From a virus, in IMG/VR virus record IMGVR_UViG_3300033149_000173, positions 1 to 41,322 of that record: a stretch of DNA of 41,322 nt, one strand, 5' to 3'. The notes beneath the pieces were generated by a model. The model did no database searches, was not told the origin of the DNA, and was given only the letters and a program-made list of their open reading frames with translations. The first letter of the stretch is position 1. Each line of letters opens with the position of its first letter. Below are positions 1 to 7,671 of this stretch, one piece after another. Position numbers and translations under genes: made by a program.

Positions 1-184
1 AACCCAATTACCTAACGGTTTTTATCAAACTGAATACCAAGATCCAAATGAAGATACTTGGCACGACGTAACCCGTAGAGAAACTATTGAAGGAGCAGAG
101 CAAGCTATTGATGGTTCAGTAGAACACTATGCTAAAAAAGTAGATTTCTTAAAAGGGCCAAAAGTCGTTAAAACCTTTAAATAA
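1..184 (+). CDS. C-terminal end of an unrecognised phage protein (5' truncated)
   Basis: An open frame enters from the left edge (codons begin at base 2) and stops at TAA 182-184, giving about 60 residues. The visible part is hydrophilic and ends with the basic tail FLKGPKVVKTFK. I do not recognise the family and the start is outside the window. The lack of internal stops, the codon use like that of its neighbours, and an A/T-rich leader for groEL straight after the stop support a real gene. No function is proposed. Confidence 0.7.
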   Translation, partial: TQLPNGFYQTEYQDPNEDTWHDVTRRETIEGAEQAIDGSVEHYAKKVDFLKGPKVVKTFK

Positions 185-209
185 CAATTAAATTAAATTA
201 AATTAAATT
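185..209 (+). promoter_or_regulatory. A/T-rich translation leader of groEL made of AATTA repeats
   Basis: The 25 bases between the upstream stop and the groEL ATG are almost entirely tandem AATTA units and contain no Shine-Dalgarno-like purine run. Bacteroidota and their phages typically start translation from such A-rich, unstructured leaders. The repeat may also be a simple-sequence expansion. Confidence 0.45.
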
Positions 210-1766
210 ATGTCAAATATGATAGTAAAAAATCTTAACTTCGGTAACGAAGCTAGAGATAAAGTATTTGAAGGGATTGAAAAACTTACACAAGCTGTTA
301 GCTCTACATTAGGAGCTAGCGGCAAATGTGTTATTTTAGAAGATTCCAATGGTAATCCTATAATTACTAAAGATGGTGTAACTGTAGCAGAAAATATAAT
401 ATTAAGAAACCCAGTAGAAAACATGGGTGCTACACTATTAAAACAAGCTGCTAAAAAAACAGTACAAGAAGCTGGTGACGGAACCACAACTGCAACTGTA
501 TTAGCTCACGCTATTTTAGATAATGCTTATAAAGTGTTAGATAAAAAAAACGTAAGAATAATAAAAGAAGGTGTAAATAGTTGTGTTGATAAAGTTGTAA
601 AATATTTAGATAATATTTCAATACCTGTTAAAGATGAGATGCTTGATCACGTTGCAACTATATCTACTAATAATGATAAAAAATTAGGTACATTAATAGC
701 TAATGCTTTTAGATCAGTAGATAAAACAGGTGTGGTAATGATGGAAGTGTCAGTTTCAGGTGAAACTAAAACAGAAGTAATTGATGGTGCACAGTATCCT
801 AAAGGTATAACATCACCTCATTTTATAACAAACAAAGAAAACAAGTCTGCAGAGTTAGATAATCCATTAGTTTTAATTATTGATTCTGAAGTTTCTACTA
901 TAAGACAAATACAGTCTATATTAGAACATGTTATAAAAAATAAAAAACAATTATTAATAATAGGTGATTTAAGTCCTGATGTTTTAACTGCGTTAGCAAT
1001 GAACAAAACAAAAGGCAATATAAAAATAAATGTAGTAGAAGCTCCAGTGTTAGGTATAAATAGAAAACAAATACTAGATGATATTGCGTTGCTTACAAAT
1101 GCTGTTGTTATAAATGAAAATTTAGGTGACGACATGGATTTAATAGATGTAAACTATTTAGGTTCATGTTTAAAAAGTGTTACTACAGAAGATGAAACTA
1201 TTATACAAATAGGTGAAACAAAACCGGAAACATTAAGTATAATAGAAGAAATTAAAAAGGAATTAAAAAGTTGTAAAATACCTGACAAGATAATAAGTTT
1301 AGAAAAAAGATTAGCTAGATTATCTGCAAAAATTGCAGTTGTAAAAATAGGGGCTAATTCAGAAGTTGAACTAAAAGAAAAACTAGATAGAGCTGAAGAC
1401 GCTATATGTGCTACTAAAGCTGCTATAAAAGAAGGTATAGTTCCTGGAGGAGGAGTTGCTTTATTAAATGCTTCTTTTAATGTAAAAGGAGATAATCAAG
1501 GCGAACAAATTTTATTAGAATCTATTATGTCTCCTTATAAAGTTATATTAAATAATGCTGGTATAGACGAAATAGTTATACCTGCTGAAGATGGTGTAGG
1601 TATAAATGTAATAAATAAAGCTAAAGCAAACATGATAGATGAAGGTGTAATTGATCCTTTGCTTGTAACTAAAAGCGCATTAAAAAATGCTGCTTCAGTA
1701 GCTACTACAATTTTATCTACAGATTGTGTAATTAATAATATTAGAGTTGATGAAAGCAATAGGTAG
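210..1766 (+). CDS. groEL: Phage-encoded GroEL chaperonin (60-kDa subunit)
   Basis: This is an ATP-dependent folding chamber subunit working with a GroES lid in the cytoplasm. At 518 residues it is slightly shorter than bacterial GroEL (about 548). Visible hallmarks are the nucleotide-binding ITKDGVTVA (51-59), the GDGTTTAT ATP loop (89-96), the late EDAICATKAA segment carrying the Asp that corresponds to the catalytic Asp398, and the PGGG motif just after it. The C-terminal Gly-Gly-Met tail is missing and the protein ends in a charged peptide. The groES start overlaps its last 17 bases, so the pair is translationally coupled. Its product probably folds virion proteins such as the capsid protein. 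A host chaperonin fragment is unlikely because the gene is complete and embedded in the phage operon with phage-like codon use. Confidence 0.96.
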   Translation: MSNMIVKNLNFGNEARDKVFEGIEKLTQAVSSTLGASGKCVILEDSNGNPIITKDGVTVAENIILRNPVENMGATLLKQAAKKTVQEAGDGTTTATVLAHAILDNAYKVLDKKNVRIIKEGVNSCVDKVVKYLDNISIPVKDEMLDHVATISTNNDKKLGTLIANAFRSVDKTGVVMMEVSVSGETKTEVIDGAQYPKGITSPHFITNKENKSAELDNPLVLIIDSEVSTIRQIQSILEHVIKNKKQLLIIGDLSPDVLTALAMNKTKGNIKINVVEAPVLGINRKQILDDIALLTNAVVINENLGDDMDLIDVNYLGSCLKSVTTEDETIIQIGETKPETLSIIEEIKKELKSCKIPDKIISLEKRLARLSAKIAVVKIGANSEVELKEKLDRAEDAICATKAAIKEGIVPGGGVALLNASFNVKGDNQGEQILLESIMSPYKVILNNAGIDEIVIPAEDGVGINVINKAKANMIDEGVIDPLLVTKSALKNAASVATTILSTDCVINNIRVDESNR

Positions 1767-2010
1767 AAATTTAATAATAGAAAAAACCAAAGAAGGAACC
1801 ACAAAGACAAAAGGTGGTTTGCTTTTAGGTGAAAAACATAAAGATGATATTAGATATACTAAAGCTACTATTTTAGCTGTAGGTGATGAAATAAAAGGAT
1901 TAAATGAAAATGATACTATTTATTTTGATAGACACGCAGGTCATAAAATAGAAGTAGAAGATAATACTTATCATGTTATAAAATCACAAGATGTGGTCGT
2001 TGTTTTATGA
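1750..2010 (+). CDS. groES: Phage-encoded GroES co-chaperonin
   Basis: This 86-residue protein has the size and pattern of GroES. A strand near the start (IGRNLIIEKTKE) is followed by the mobile-loop motif GGLLL (22-26, normally GGIVL) that binds GroEL. After that come TILAVGDEI, a NENDTIYFD turn (normally GDxVxF) and the closing strand YHVIKSQDVVVVL. I chose ATG 1750 over the TTG three bases upstream. It overlaps the end of groEL by 17 bases, and its own TGA overlaps the next start in an ATGA, so three genes are coupled. It should form the heptameric lid for the neighbouring phage GroEL. Confidence 0.93.
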   Translation: MKAIGRNLIIEKTKEGTTKTKGGLLLGEKHKDDIRYTKATILAVGDEIKGLNENDTIYFDRHAGHKIEVEDNTYHVIKSQDVVVVL

Positions 2011-2453
2011 AAAGGCTAGAAGCATCAGATTTAAAAGATCTGAATTTGCTGAAACATTATCGTATAATACGTAAGTGGGCTTGTAAGAACAACGGCTTAA
2101 ATGATGCTGAATTAGAATTGTTAATTTATTTAGATTGTGTAGATATGTTTACCATAAAAGATTTTAAAATGGGTACATACTCTTATAGTTGGGATAAAAA
2201 AAGATGGAACAAATTAATAAAGAATAACTGGATAGTTATTTGGCGTCATAGAAATAGAACAACTCAAAAATATAATATTTATAAAATATCGTTTAAAGCA
2301 AAGCAACTTATAAATAAAATTTATAAAATAATGTTAGGTTATGAAGATATACCTACAAGCGAAAGAAGAAATATTATAATGAGAAAAGATACGTATACAA
2401 ATAAAGTTTTAAGAACTTCTATATATAATGTTAATATAGATAAAAATAGATAA
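2007..2453 (+). CDS. Winged-helix-like (MarR-like) protein, possible DNA-binding regulator
   Basis: The 148-residue basic protein starts with a helical stretch LLKHYRIIRKWACKNN, then an ELELLIYLDC helix. These are followed by a segment with the spacing of helix-turn-helix plus wing, where KRWNKLIKNNWIV precedes a beta-like turn with an RNRTTQKYN wing and a YKISFKAKQLI helix. This matches the arrangement of MarR-type winged-helix proteins, which I believe occur beside structural genes in related marine phages, but no diagnostic motif proves it. It is coupled to groES by an ATGA overlap. A regulator of late genes is possible, and so is a virion-associated DNA-binding protein. Confidence 0.55.
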   Translation: MKRLEASDLKDLNLLKHYRIIRKWACKNNGLNDAELELLIYLDCVDMFTIKDFKMGTYSYSWDKKRWNKLIKNNWIVIWRHRNRTTQKYNIYKISFKAKQLINKIYKIMLGYEDIPTSERRNIIMRKDTYTNKVLRTSIYNVNIDKNR

Positions 2454-2455
2454 AC

Positions 2456-3136
2456 ATGGCTTTTAAAAATAATGTAAAACGCGCTGCGAAAATAATGTTT
2501 GGAGATGACTCACAAAGAGATTTACCTCATCCATTAAAACACTGTGGTAGTGATATGATGCACTCTGAAGGTTGGAATAAAATGAGACAAATGAATAGTC
2601 CCGGCACAGCAGGTAATGACGCTAGTTATAAGAAAGCTGAAAAACTTAGAACAAATCATCCAGCAAAAAAAAATCATGGTTATGATGCTTTAGATGAAAT
2701 AAATAGGATTGGGAATTTTGAAAGAAGTCAAAGACCTCAACCTGTAATTCCAGGTATGCCGACTACAACAAAGTTTAGTGGAACTAAACTACCAGACGTT
2801 AAACCTCCTGTTTTTGGAAGTGGTAGTTATGCAAACCCACAAAGCACTACTGATTCAGGTGCTAACAATAATAGTAATACTATAAATCCATATAGTTTTA
2901 TGGATGATCCTATGTTAGATGCTGAAAGAGATCCAAATAGAAATAAATTTGGTTTTCATAAAAGAAACTTACCTTCACTTGATGCTAGACTTAAACAAGC
3001 ATTAGCTGACGGTAAATATGCAAAAGCAAAAAGAATACAAAAGAAAAAAGATAATTTTATCAAGAGTCAAACTAAAAGAGCAGGTGAAGATTTTATGAAT
3101 GAGTTTGCGCCTGACGTTAATAACGAAACAGAATAA
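2456..3136 (+). CDS. Unknown phage protein with N-terminal MAFK tag
   Basis: This 226-residue hydrophilic protein is rich in Asn, Pro, Lys and His and looks largely disordered. It opens with MAFKNNVKRAAK, a variant of the basic MAF(K/R) leader shared by the proteins starting at 5002, 5364 and 6329. The C-terminal third is helical and very basic (DGKYAKAKRIQKKKDNF near 180-195). No enzyme motif is visible. It starts three bases after the previous stop, within the same operon. It may be a virion-associated or scaffolding accessory, but this is inferred only from its neighbours. Confidence 0.75.
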   Translation: MAFKNNVKRAAKIMFGDDSQRDLPHPLKHCGSDMMHSEGWNKMRQMNSPGTAGNDASYKKAEKLRTNHPAKKNHGYDALDEINRIGNFERSQRPQPVIPGMPTTTKFSGTKLPDVKPPVFGSGSYANPQSTTDSGANNNSNTINPYSFMDDPMLDAERDPNRNKFGFHKRNLPSLDARLKQALADGKYAKAKRIQKKKDNFIKSQTKRAGEDFMNEFAPDVNNETE

Positions 3137-3138
3137 TT

Positions 3139-3651
3139 ATGGCAAGAAAAAAAATATCTTATAAAATACCTCCATTAAGACAAATGGGTTTACCTGGTGG
3201 TTTAAAGCAAACAGGTTTTGCTCATGAAGGAGTTCAAGGTATGACTAATTATCAACAGTTTGCAACTCCTGAAACTCATACAATGGGTCATATGGATAGA
3301 ACAGCTCAATATGGTCAAAATCCAGGTGGTTTTATGCCAACTTATATTGCTAATACAAATCCTATTAATCCTCAGTTACAAAATCAAACATTAGCTCCAT
3401 TAAGTGGCGCGAGAGAATATGTAGATAAAAACGGTGTTTCAAAACAAACTTTAATGCAAAATGCTATAAATACTGGTAAACCTTTAGTTGACAATGTTAA
3501 AGAATCAGTGAATACATTTTCATCTGACATAGATCCTGCAGACAAAACAGAGTTTAAAAATGAAGTAATAAACGATGTTATGTCAAACGTGAATCCACCA
3601 GAAATGCAGGCACCGCAAAATAAATTAGAAGAATTATATAAACCAGTTTAA
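3139..3651 (+). CDS. Unknown Pro/Gln/Asn-rich phage protein
   Basis: The 170-residue protein begins MARKKISYKIPPLRQ and is rich in Gly, Gln, Met, Asn and Pro through the first 100 residues, then becomes helical and acidic (roughly 105-160). It has no Cys, membrane segment or recognised motif. It lies two bases downstream of the previous gene and has the same codon use. It is a short, probably flexible virion or assembly accessory of unknown role. Confidence 0.7.
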   Translation: MARKKISYKIPPLRQMGLPGGLKQTGFAHEGVQGMTNYQQFATPETHTMGHMDRTAQYGQNPGGFMPTYIANTNPINPQLQNQTLAPLSGAREYVDKNGVSKQTLMQNAINTGKPLVDNVKESVNTFSSDIDPADKTEFKNEVINDVMSNVNPPEMQAPQNKLEELYKPV

Positions 3652-3661
3652 CACAATAGTT

Positions 3662-3874
3662 ATGAATCATAAAAAATATGATCCAGCAATGGAAAAGTTA
3701 AAGCCAGGAACTAAAGTTGGTATAGTAGGTGAATCACATATATGGGATGGGCCACTAGATCAAGTTGGTAGACCTCACGGTCCAGGCTTAAGTTCAGGTA
3801 TATACGGTAAAGAAGTATTAAAAGCTCCTTGCTCGTATAAAGCAGGACCTATAACTCAACTTGCAAAAGGATAA
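3662..3874 (+). CDS. Small unknown protein, Gly/Pro-rich
   Basis: This 70-residue frame starts at ATG 3662, ten bases after the preceding stop. It has a compact Gly-rich centre (GTKVGIVGESHIWDGP and GRPHGPGLSSGIYG) and one Cys near residue 57. It has no known motif or membrane segment. Its composition resembles the His/Gly/Pro-rich protein at 4300, so the two may act together, but this is speculative. Confidence 0.65.
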   Translation: MNHKKYDPAMEKLKPGTKVGIVGESHIWDGPLDQVGRPHGPGLSSGIYGKEVLKAPCSYKAGPITQLAKG

Positions 3875-3900
3875 CAGTAAGAGAGCTGTATAAAACTCAA

Positions 3901-3940
3901 CAATAACATTTAACATTTAACAATAACATTTAACACAAAA
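3901..3940 (+). repeat. Direct repeat in the leader of the 97-aa protein gene
   Basis: The 15-base word CAATAACATTTAACA occurs exactly at 3901-3915 and again at 3921-3935, a 20-base period. The two copies fill the leader just before ATG 3944. With the downstream terminator at 4259 they frame a single-gene unit. A role in translation or mRNA stability is inferred only. Confidence 0.7.
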
Positions 3941-3943
3941 ATT

Positions 3944-4237
3944 ATGGCAAATTACATTAAAATTAAAGCTGCAGATGTTAACGTAGCAAACGTAACTTCT
4001 GATTTATTATTAGGAGAGGTTGTTTATGTAGCACAAGGTTTAGCAAATGGTAGTGGTGATGCAAATAAGTTTATCGTTTATAACAGTATCGGTAAAAGCT
4101 TTTTATTCACTGTAACTGGAAAAGCTAAAGAATGGGCTAACGCTATGCAATCAGCTATTACTGCTAATCCAGGCGGCGTTATGTCAATAGTACAAAACAA
4201 TACAGGGGTAAAAATTACTGCAATTGTTATAGCATAA
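3944..4237 (+). CDS. Small beta-rich presumed virion protein
   Basis: This 97-residue protein has alternating hydrophobic and small residues throughout (for example EVVYVAQGL, KFIVYNS, KSFLFTVTGKA, GVKITAIVIA). It has no charged tails, Cys or signal peptide. Such compact beta proteins in phages are often capsid decoration or minor structural proteins. It has its own long leader with a direct repeat and is followed by a strong terminator, which suggests strong, separately ended expression and fits a structural protein. The family is not recognised. Confidence 0.75.
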   Translation: MANYIKIKAADVNVANVTSDLLLGEVVYVAQGLANGSGDANKFIVYNSIGKSFLFTVTGKAKEWANAMQSAITANPGGVMSIVQNNTGVKITAIVIA

Positions 4238-4258
4238 CACAAATTATTAATCATAATT

Positions 4259-4284
4259 CCCTGTTAGTTTTCTAGCAGGGTTTT
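4259..4284 (+). terminator. Intrinsic terminator
   Basis: CCCTGTTAG at 4259-4267 pairs with CTAGCAGGG at 4272-4280 (nine pairs, one G.U) around a TTTT loop and is followed by TTTT at 4281-4284. This is a classic rho-independent terminator placed between the 97-aa and His-rich genes. Confidence 0.85.
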
Positions 4285-4299
4285 ATTAAAACTAGAAAA

Positions 4300-4944
4300 A
4301 TGGGACACGGACATTATTCAGGAAACCACCCAAGGTTTTCTAAAAGACAAGAAGAACATTATGATGCTAGAATGGCTCATGATAAAGATTTGAGTGCCTC
4401 TGCAAGATTACATTATTTAGAAAATGATGAAACTCATCATCCAGCTAAAATGGATTATCCAGCAAGAGAAATGGACATGCCGGTTCAAAATTTTGCTTAT
4501 GCAGCTAAACAAGCTAAAGAAGCAGGAGATAAAGCTTTTAAATATGCAGGAAAAACTTTTCCAGTAAAAGAAAGTGAAGATTTATCTAATCCTGTATTAA
4601 GCGACGATATGAACTTAACAGGCAAATCTTATGTAGGAGATAGAGATGGTAAACTAGGTTTTAGCGTACCAAATAAAAAGCTAGATATGCCAGTTAGAAA
4701 ACATGGAGCTATGAAAGGTGATCAATCAGCTACTCATATAGATTACGCGCACTATAAAGGTACTGATAAAGGTTATCATGGACATAGTGGTTCATCTCAC
4801 GGAGATCAATCAGCTACACATAGAGATTACATAAAAGGTAATGTATCTCACCCTGCTAGAGAGCATGGTAAGCCTCATGGACCTGCTATGAAGACAGCTG
4901 GAAGACCAGCAATACTTAGACATTGTAGTCCAGGACACAAATAA
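4300..4944 (+). CDS. His-rich protein with internal GDQSATH repeats
   Basis: The 214-residue protein begins MGHGHYSG and is strikingly rich in His, Gly, Lys, Asp and Met. The motif GDQSATHxDY appears twice (about residues 140 and 169), HPA(K/R) several times, and (D/M)MPV(R/Q) twice. The C-terminus ends HCSPGHK. It has no predicted membrane segment. The density of His suggests metal binding or a repetitive interaction scaffold, but no known fold is recognised. It sits alone between two hairpin terminators, so it is probably its own expression unit. Confidence 0.75.
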   Translation: MGHGHYSGNHPRFSKRQEEHYDARMAHDKDLSASARLHYLENDETHHPAKMDYPAREMDMPVQNFAYAAKQAKEAGDKAFKYAGKTFPVKESEDLSNPVLSDDMNLTGKSYVGDRDGKLGFSVPNKKLDMPVRKHGAMKGDQSATHIDYAHYKGTDKGYHGHSGSSHGDQSATHRDYIKGNVSHPAREHGKPHGPAMKTAGRPAILRHCSPGHK

Positions 4945-4961
4945 AGTTCTTTAAAATAATA

Positions 4962-4983
4962 AGCTCCGGTTTTTACCGGGGCT
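4962..4983 (+). terminator. Hairpin terminator-like element after the His-rich gene
   Basis: AGCTCCGGT (4962-4970) pairs with ACCGGGGCT (4975-4983), nine pairs with one G.U, around a TTTT loop. The downstream run is ATTATAAAA rather than poly-T, so it could be a weak terminator or a 3'-end stabiliser. Confidence 0.65.
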
Positions 4984-5001
4984 ATTATAAAAAAAAATAT
5001 T

Positions 5002-5364
5002 ATGGCATTTAAGATGAAGGGTGCACCTTATTGCACTTGTAGTATGAATACACCTATATACAATATGGATATGGAGGAAGGTACATTAGGTGTTGCCACA
5101 AAAAATGGTAGTATACTTGTTGAAAGAAAAATGTCACCAGCTGAACAACAAGGTACTATAAACCATGAATTAATTCATTTACAAGATATAAAAGATTATA
5201 GAACTTCAGGAGGATCTAAAGGTTTAGATTATAACGAAGATGAATTAATATTTGACGGGGTATCATATCCTCGTAAAGACGGTAAAATAAAATATGAAGG
5301 TAAATGGAGACCTGAAGGCTGGCCAGGTTTTAAATGGGAACAAAAAGCTTATAGAAATTCATAA
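5002..5364 (+). CDS. Small zincin-like putative metallopeptidase with HELIH motif
   Basis: In this 120-residue protein, HELIH at residues 55-59, followed by LQD and a nearby Asp/Lys cluster, matches the HExxH zinc site of minimal phage metallopeptidases. A third ligand is not obvious. Before it is a short beta-rich region containing GTLGVATKNGSILVER. The N-terminus has MAFKMKG, the tag shared with its neighbours, and two Cys in CTCS at 13-16. The stop overlaps the next start in TAATG. It could process virion proteins or act on the host envelope. Catalytic activity is inferred from the motif alone. Confidence 0.7.
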   Translation: MAFKMKGAPYCTCSMNTPIYNMDMEEGTLGVATKNGSILVERKMSPAEQQGTINHELIHLQDIKDYRTSGGSKGLDYNEDELIFDGVSYPRKDGKIKYEGKWRPEGWPGFKWEQKAYRNS

Positions 5365-6329
5365 TGGCATTTAAATTAAAAAACCCTTTAAAATCACCAC
5401 TAAAACACAGTCATGATTTGTATCAAACAAAACCTAGTTATGGCGAAGACTTAGGACCTTATGGTTTTGCTTATGGAGAAGAAGGCCCTAAACAAATAGT
5501 GAGATACCAAAGAAGCAGCATAGATGATTCGTATCGTGGAGGTGATCAAGAGTGGGCTGGCTTTGATCCTAACATGAACACAGACTTAAGTCAAATTGAC
5601 TATGATAGTTTGGATGCTGCGCAAAAAAGATATTACGATAGATATACTGATCCTGAAATAAGAAAAAAATTAATGGAGCAAGCAACATTTGCAACAGGTG
5701 AAAAAATGAATGAAGAAGATATTAACAAAATGATTATATCTACTTTAAACGTTCCTTATAATGAAACTACTAATGTAGGAAGAAAAGGTGCTGATGCAAC
5801 TTTTATGCAAGATAATATGCAAGGTAAAGGACCAATTTACATTGGTCAAGGTCCTAAAACTCAAATTAGATTTCTACCAGGAACAAGTGACGCGGTAAAA
5901 GGTGAAGAAATAAGCCACGTAGTTACAGGACATTTACAAGATGAAACAGCTTATAAGTATTTAGGGAGTCCTAATGAAGCTAGAACAGGTTCAGACGCGC
6001 AAGGACGTATTGCTAGTTATTTAAATCAACCAAGTGAACTTTATGGTAATCTTTATAAACTTGGTTCTCAAATAGGATTAGAACCAAATGAACAAATAGA
6101 AAATGTTGAAGCATTAGAAAAAAGAATAAAAGAAGCTGGTTTATCGAGCGGTAACAGTCACCTTTTACGTTTATGGGATACACCAGAAGAAAGACAAAAA
6201 CTACTTAATGCTTTAAATAATGTAGCATTTCAAGAGCAAAAATCACCTGGAACAACTAAATGGAATAAACTATCAGCTAAAGAAATGCTAGGTGATATAG
6301 AACAAGATAATCAATCAATGTATTCATAA
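5364..6329 (+). CDS. Metallopeptidase-like protein with degenerate zinc motif
   Basis: This 321-residue protein has the leader MAFKLKNPLKSPLK. The central region resembles phage peptidases. GEEISHVV (180-187) occupies the HExxH position but the first His is Glu (E181, with H185 kept). It is followed about 40 residues later by SYLNQPSELYGNLYKLG, the usual region supplying the third ligand. The loss of the first His suggests a pseudo-enzyme or altered chemistry. It is coupled to both neighbours by TAATG overlaps. Next to an intact HELIH protein, it could be a regulatory or structural paralogue. Confidence 0.65.
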   Translation: MAFKLKNPLKSPLKHSHDLYQTKPSYGEDLGPYGFAYGEEGPKQIVRYQRSSIDDSYRGGDQEWAGFDPNMNTDLSQIDYDSLDAAQKRYYDRYTDPEIRKKLMEQATFATGEKMNEEDINKMIISTLNVPYNETTNVGRKGADATFMQDNMQGKGPIYIGQGPKTQIRFLPGTSDAVKGEEISHVVTGHLQDETAYKYLGSPNEARTGSDAQGRIASYLNQPSELYGNLYKLGSQIGLEPNEQIENVEALEKRIKEAGLSSGNSHLLRLWDTPEERQKLLNALNNVAFQEQKSPGTTKWNKLSAKEMLGDIEQDNQSMYS

Positions 6330-7642
6330 TGGCTTTTAGAATAAAAAACCCTTTTAAACCTCAACCTACTCTTAGTAATCAACGAACGCTAGGTAGAGAT
6401 GGAAGAGTTATTTCGCCAGTAAGACAAACTGATGATGATACTAGAGAAGGAACAGTATTAGATTATAAAGACGCTGTAGCAATGGGTGATAAATTAAAAT
6501 TTGAAGATTTAAGTAGAATAGACGATCCCAGAACTGCAGAAGAATATGATGCTAGTATTTCTATGCAACCTGATATAGAAATGTCTAATCCTAGTTTAAT
6601 GGATAGAGGTGTTAAGTTTTTATATGATAATCCTATTATAGGTAAGGTTGCTAGTAAATATCCTTTAATTAATGAAGCATATAAAGGTGCTACTAAATTT
6701 ATGATGGGTAAATCTGGTGGTAAAGGCGGTGGAGTAAGTATGGACGAAATAATTGAGAACATTAAAGGTGGCGAAAACTATACAGGTTCAGATCAAGTTG
6801 GTTGGAAATCAGAAGGTGGTCCAACATTAGCTGATCAATTTTTATCTTCTAAAGATTTGTTTAAAGTACAAGATGAAGCACCTAAGTCAGATGATTATAG
6901 TTGGATGAAAACTTATAGTCTTAAAGGTGATGAATTTGACAAGGGCATCGATGCTGTAGATACTACTAGTAATTATGAATTATACGGTAGAGATGGTTTA
7001 ATAAAACCAGAGGCTTTAGAATCAGATTCTCCTAATTTTGATAGAAGAACATATAGAGAAAATTTTCCATACGCGTTAGCTGACGTTATGCGTCGTACTG
7101 AAGCTTATGATGAGCGAGGTAATTTAAAAGACTCAGGGTATAATCCTAATAAATCTATGGAAGAAAACTTTAAAGATTTATACAAAGGTAAAACTTTTTA
7201 CGGCACAGGAGAAGAAAATATTAATTTAGGTAGAGGTTATTTAGGTGCTGATATGGGTGGTATGAGAGCTGGTGTAAGTACTAAAGGTAATTTACCATAT
7301 ATGAGTGTTTGGGATGCTAACGATTATCAAACACTTGGTAAAGGCGGTTGGTTATCTAAATGGGAACAAAATAATCCAAATGCAACTGAAGAAGAAAAAG
7401 ATCAAGCAAAAAGAGGTTATATGCAAGCTCAACTTTTAAGTAGAGCTTCACGTGATCAAGGCGCTGCGGGTGGTTTTAAAACATATGATCAATTCTTTTT
7501 TACACCTGATAAGTATCAAGATTATATTTCAGATGAAGATAAAGAGTTTATGCAAGAGTTTTATGGTATACATGATGCTGGTGGAGGTATGGGATCAGGC
7601 CCAGAACCTGTAGTAATAAACGCGCGTAAGAAGAAAAAGTAA
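6329..7642 (+). CDS. Unknown MAFR-tagged phage protein
   Basis: The 437-residue protein begins MAFRIKNPFKPQP, matching the N-terminal tag of the preceding gene. It has Gly-rich linkers around 125-135 and 405-420, many Tyr, Trp and Asp, and a closing NARKKKK tail. The region near 305-340 (GRGYLGADMGGMRAGV followed by SVWDANDYQ) resembles a domain I associate with other marine-phage accessory proteins of unknown function. There is no membrane segment or enzyme motif. It is the last of three consecutive tagged genes and probably acts with them. Confidence 0.7.
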   Translation: MAFRIKNPFKPQPTLSNQRTLGRDGRVISPVRQTDDDTREGTVLDYKDAVAMGDKLKFEDLSRIDDPRTAEEYDASISMQPDIEMSNPSLMDRGVKFLYDNPIIGKVASKYPLINEAYKGATKFMMGKSGGKGGGVSMDEIIENIKGGENYTGSDQVGWKSEGGPTLADQFLSSKDLFKVQDEAPKSDDYSWMKTYSLKGDEFDKGIDAVDTTSNYELYGRDGLIKPEALESDSPNFDRRTYRENFPYALADVMRRTEAYDERGNLKDSGYNPNKSMEENFKDLYKGKTFYGTGEENINLGRGYLGADMGGMRAGVSTKGNLPYMSVWDANDYQTLGKGGWLSKWEQNNPNATEEEKDQAKRGYMQAQLLSRASRDQGAAGGFKTYDQFFFTPDKYQDYISDEDKEFMQEFYGIHDAGGGMGSGPEPVVINARKKKK

Positions 7643-7656
7643 AAACATTGTTAATC

Positions 7657-7670
7657 AAGTGATTATAAAA
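7657..7670 (+). promoter_or_regulatory. Leader element AAGTGATTATAAAA (copy 1)
   Basis: The 14-base word lies directly before the holin ATG at 7672 and recurs exactly at 25405-25418, also touching an ATG. A related form (11 of 14 bases) is at 18280-18293 inside the structured intergenic region. The function is unknown. Its position suggests translation initiation or transcript processing. Confidence 0.45.
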
Positions 7671-7671
7671 A

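Noticed and set aside
203-487. Minus-strand open frame opposite groEL
   Set aside because: Antisense shadow of a complete groEL. All neighbouring genes are + strand and it has no leader or motif.
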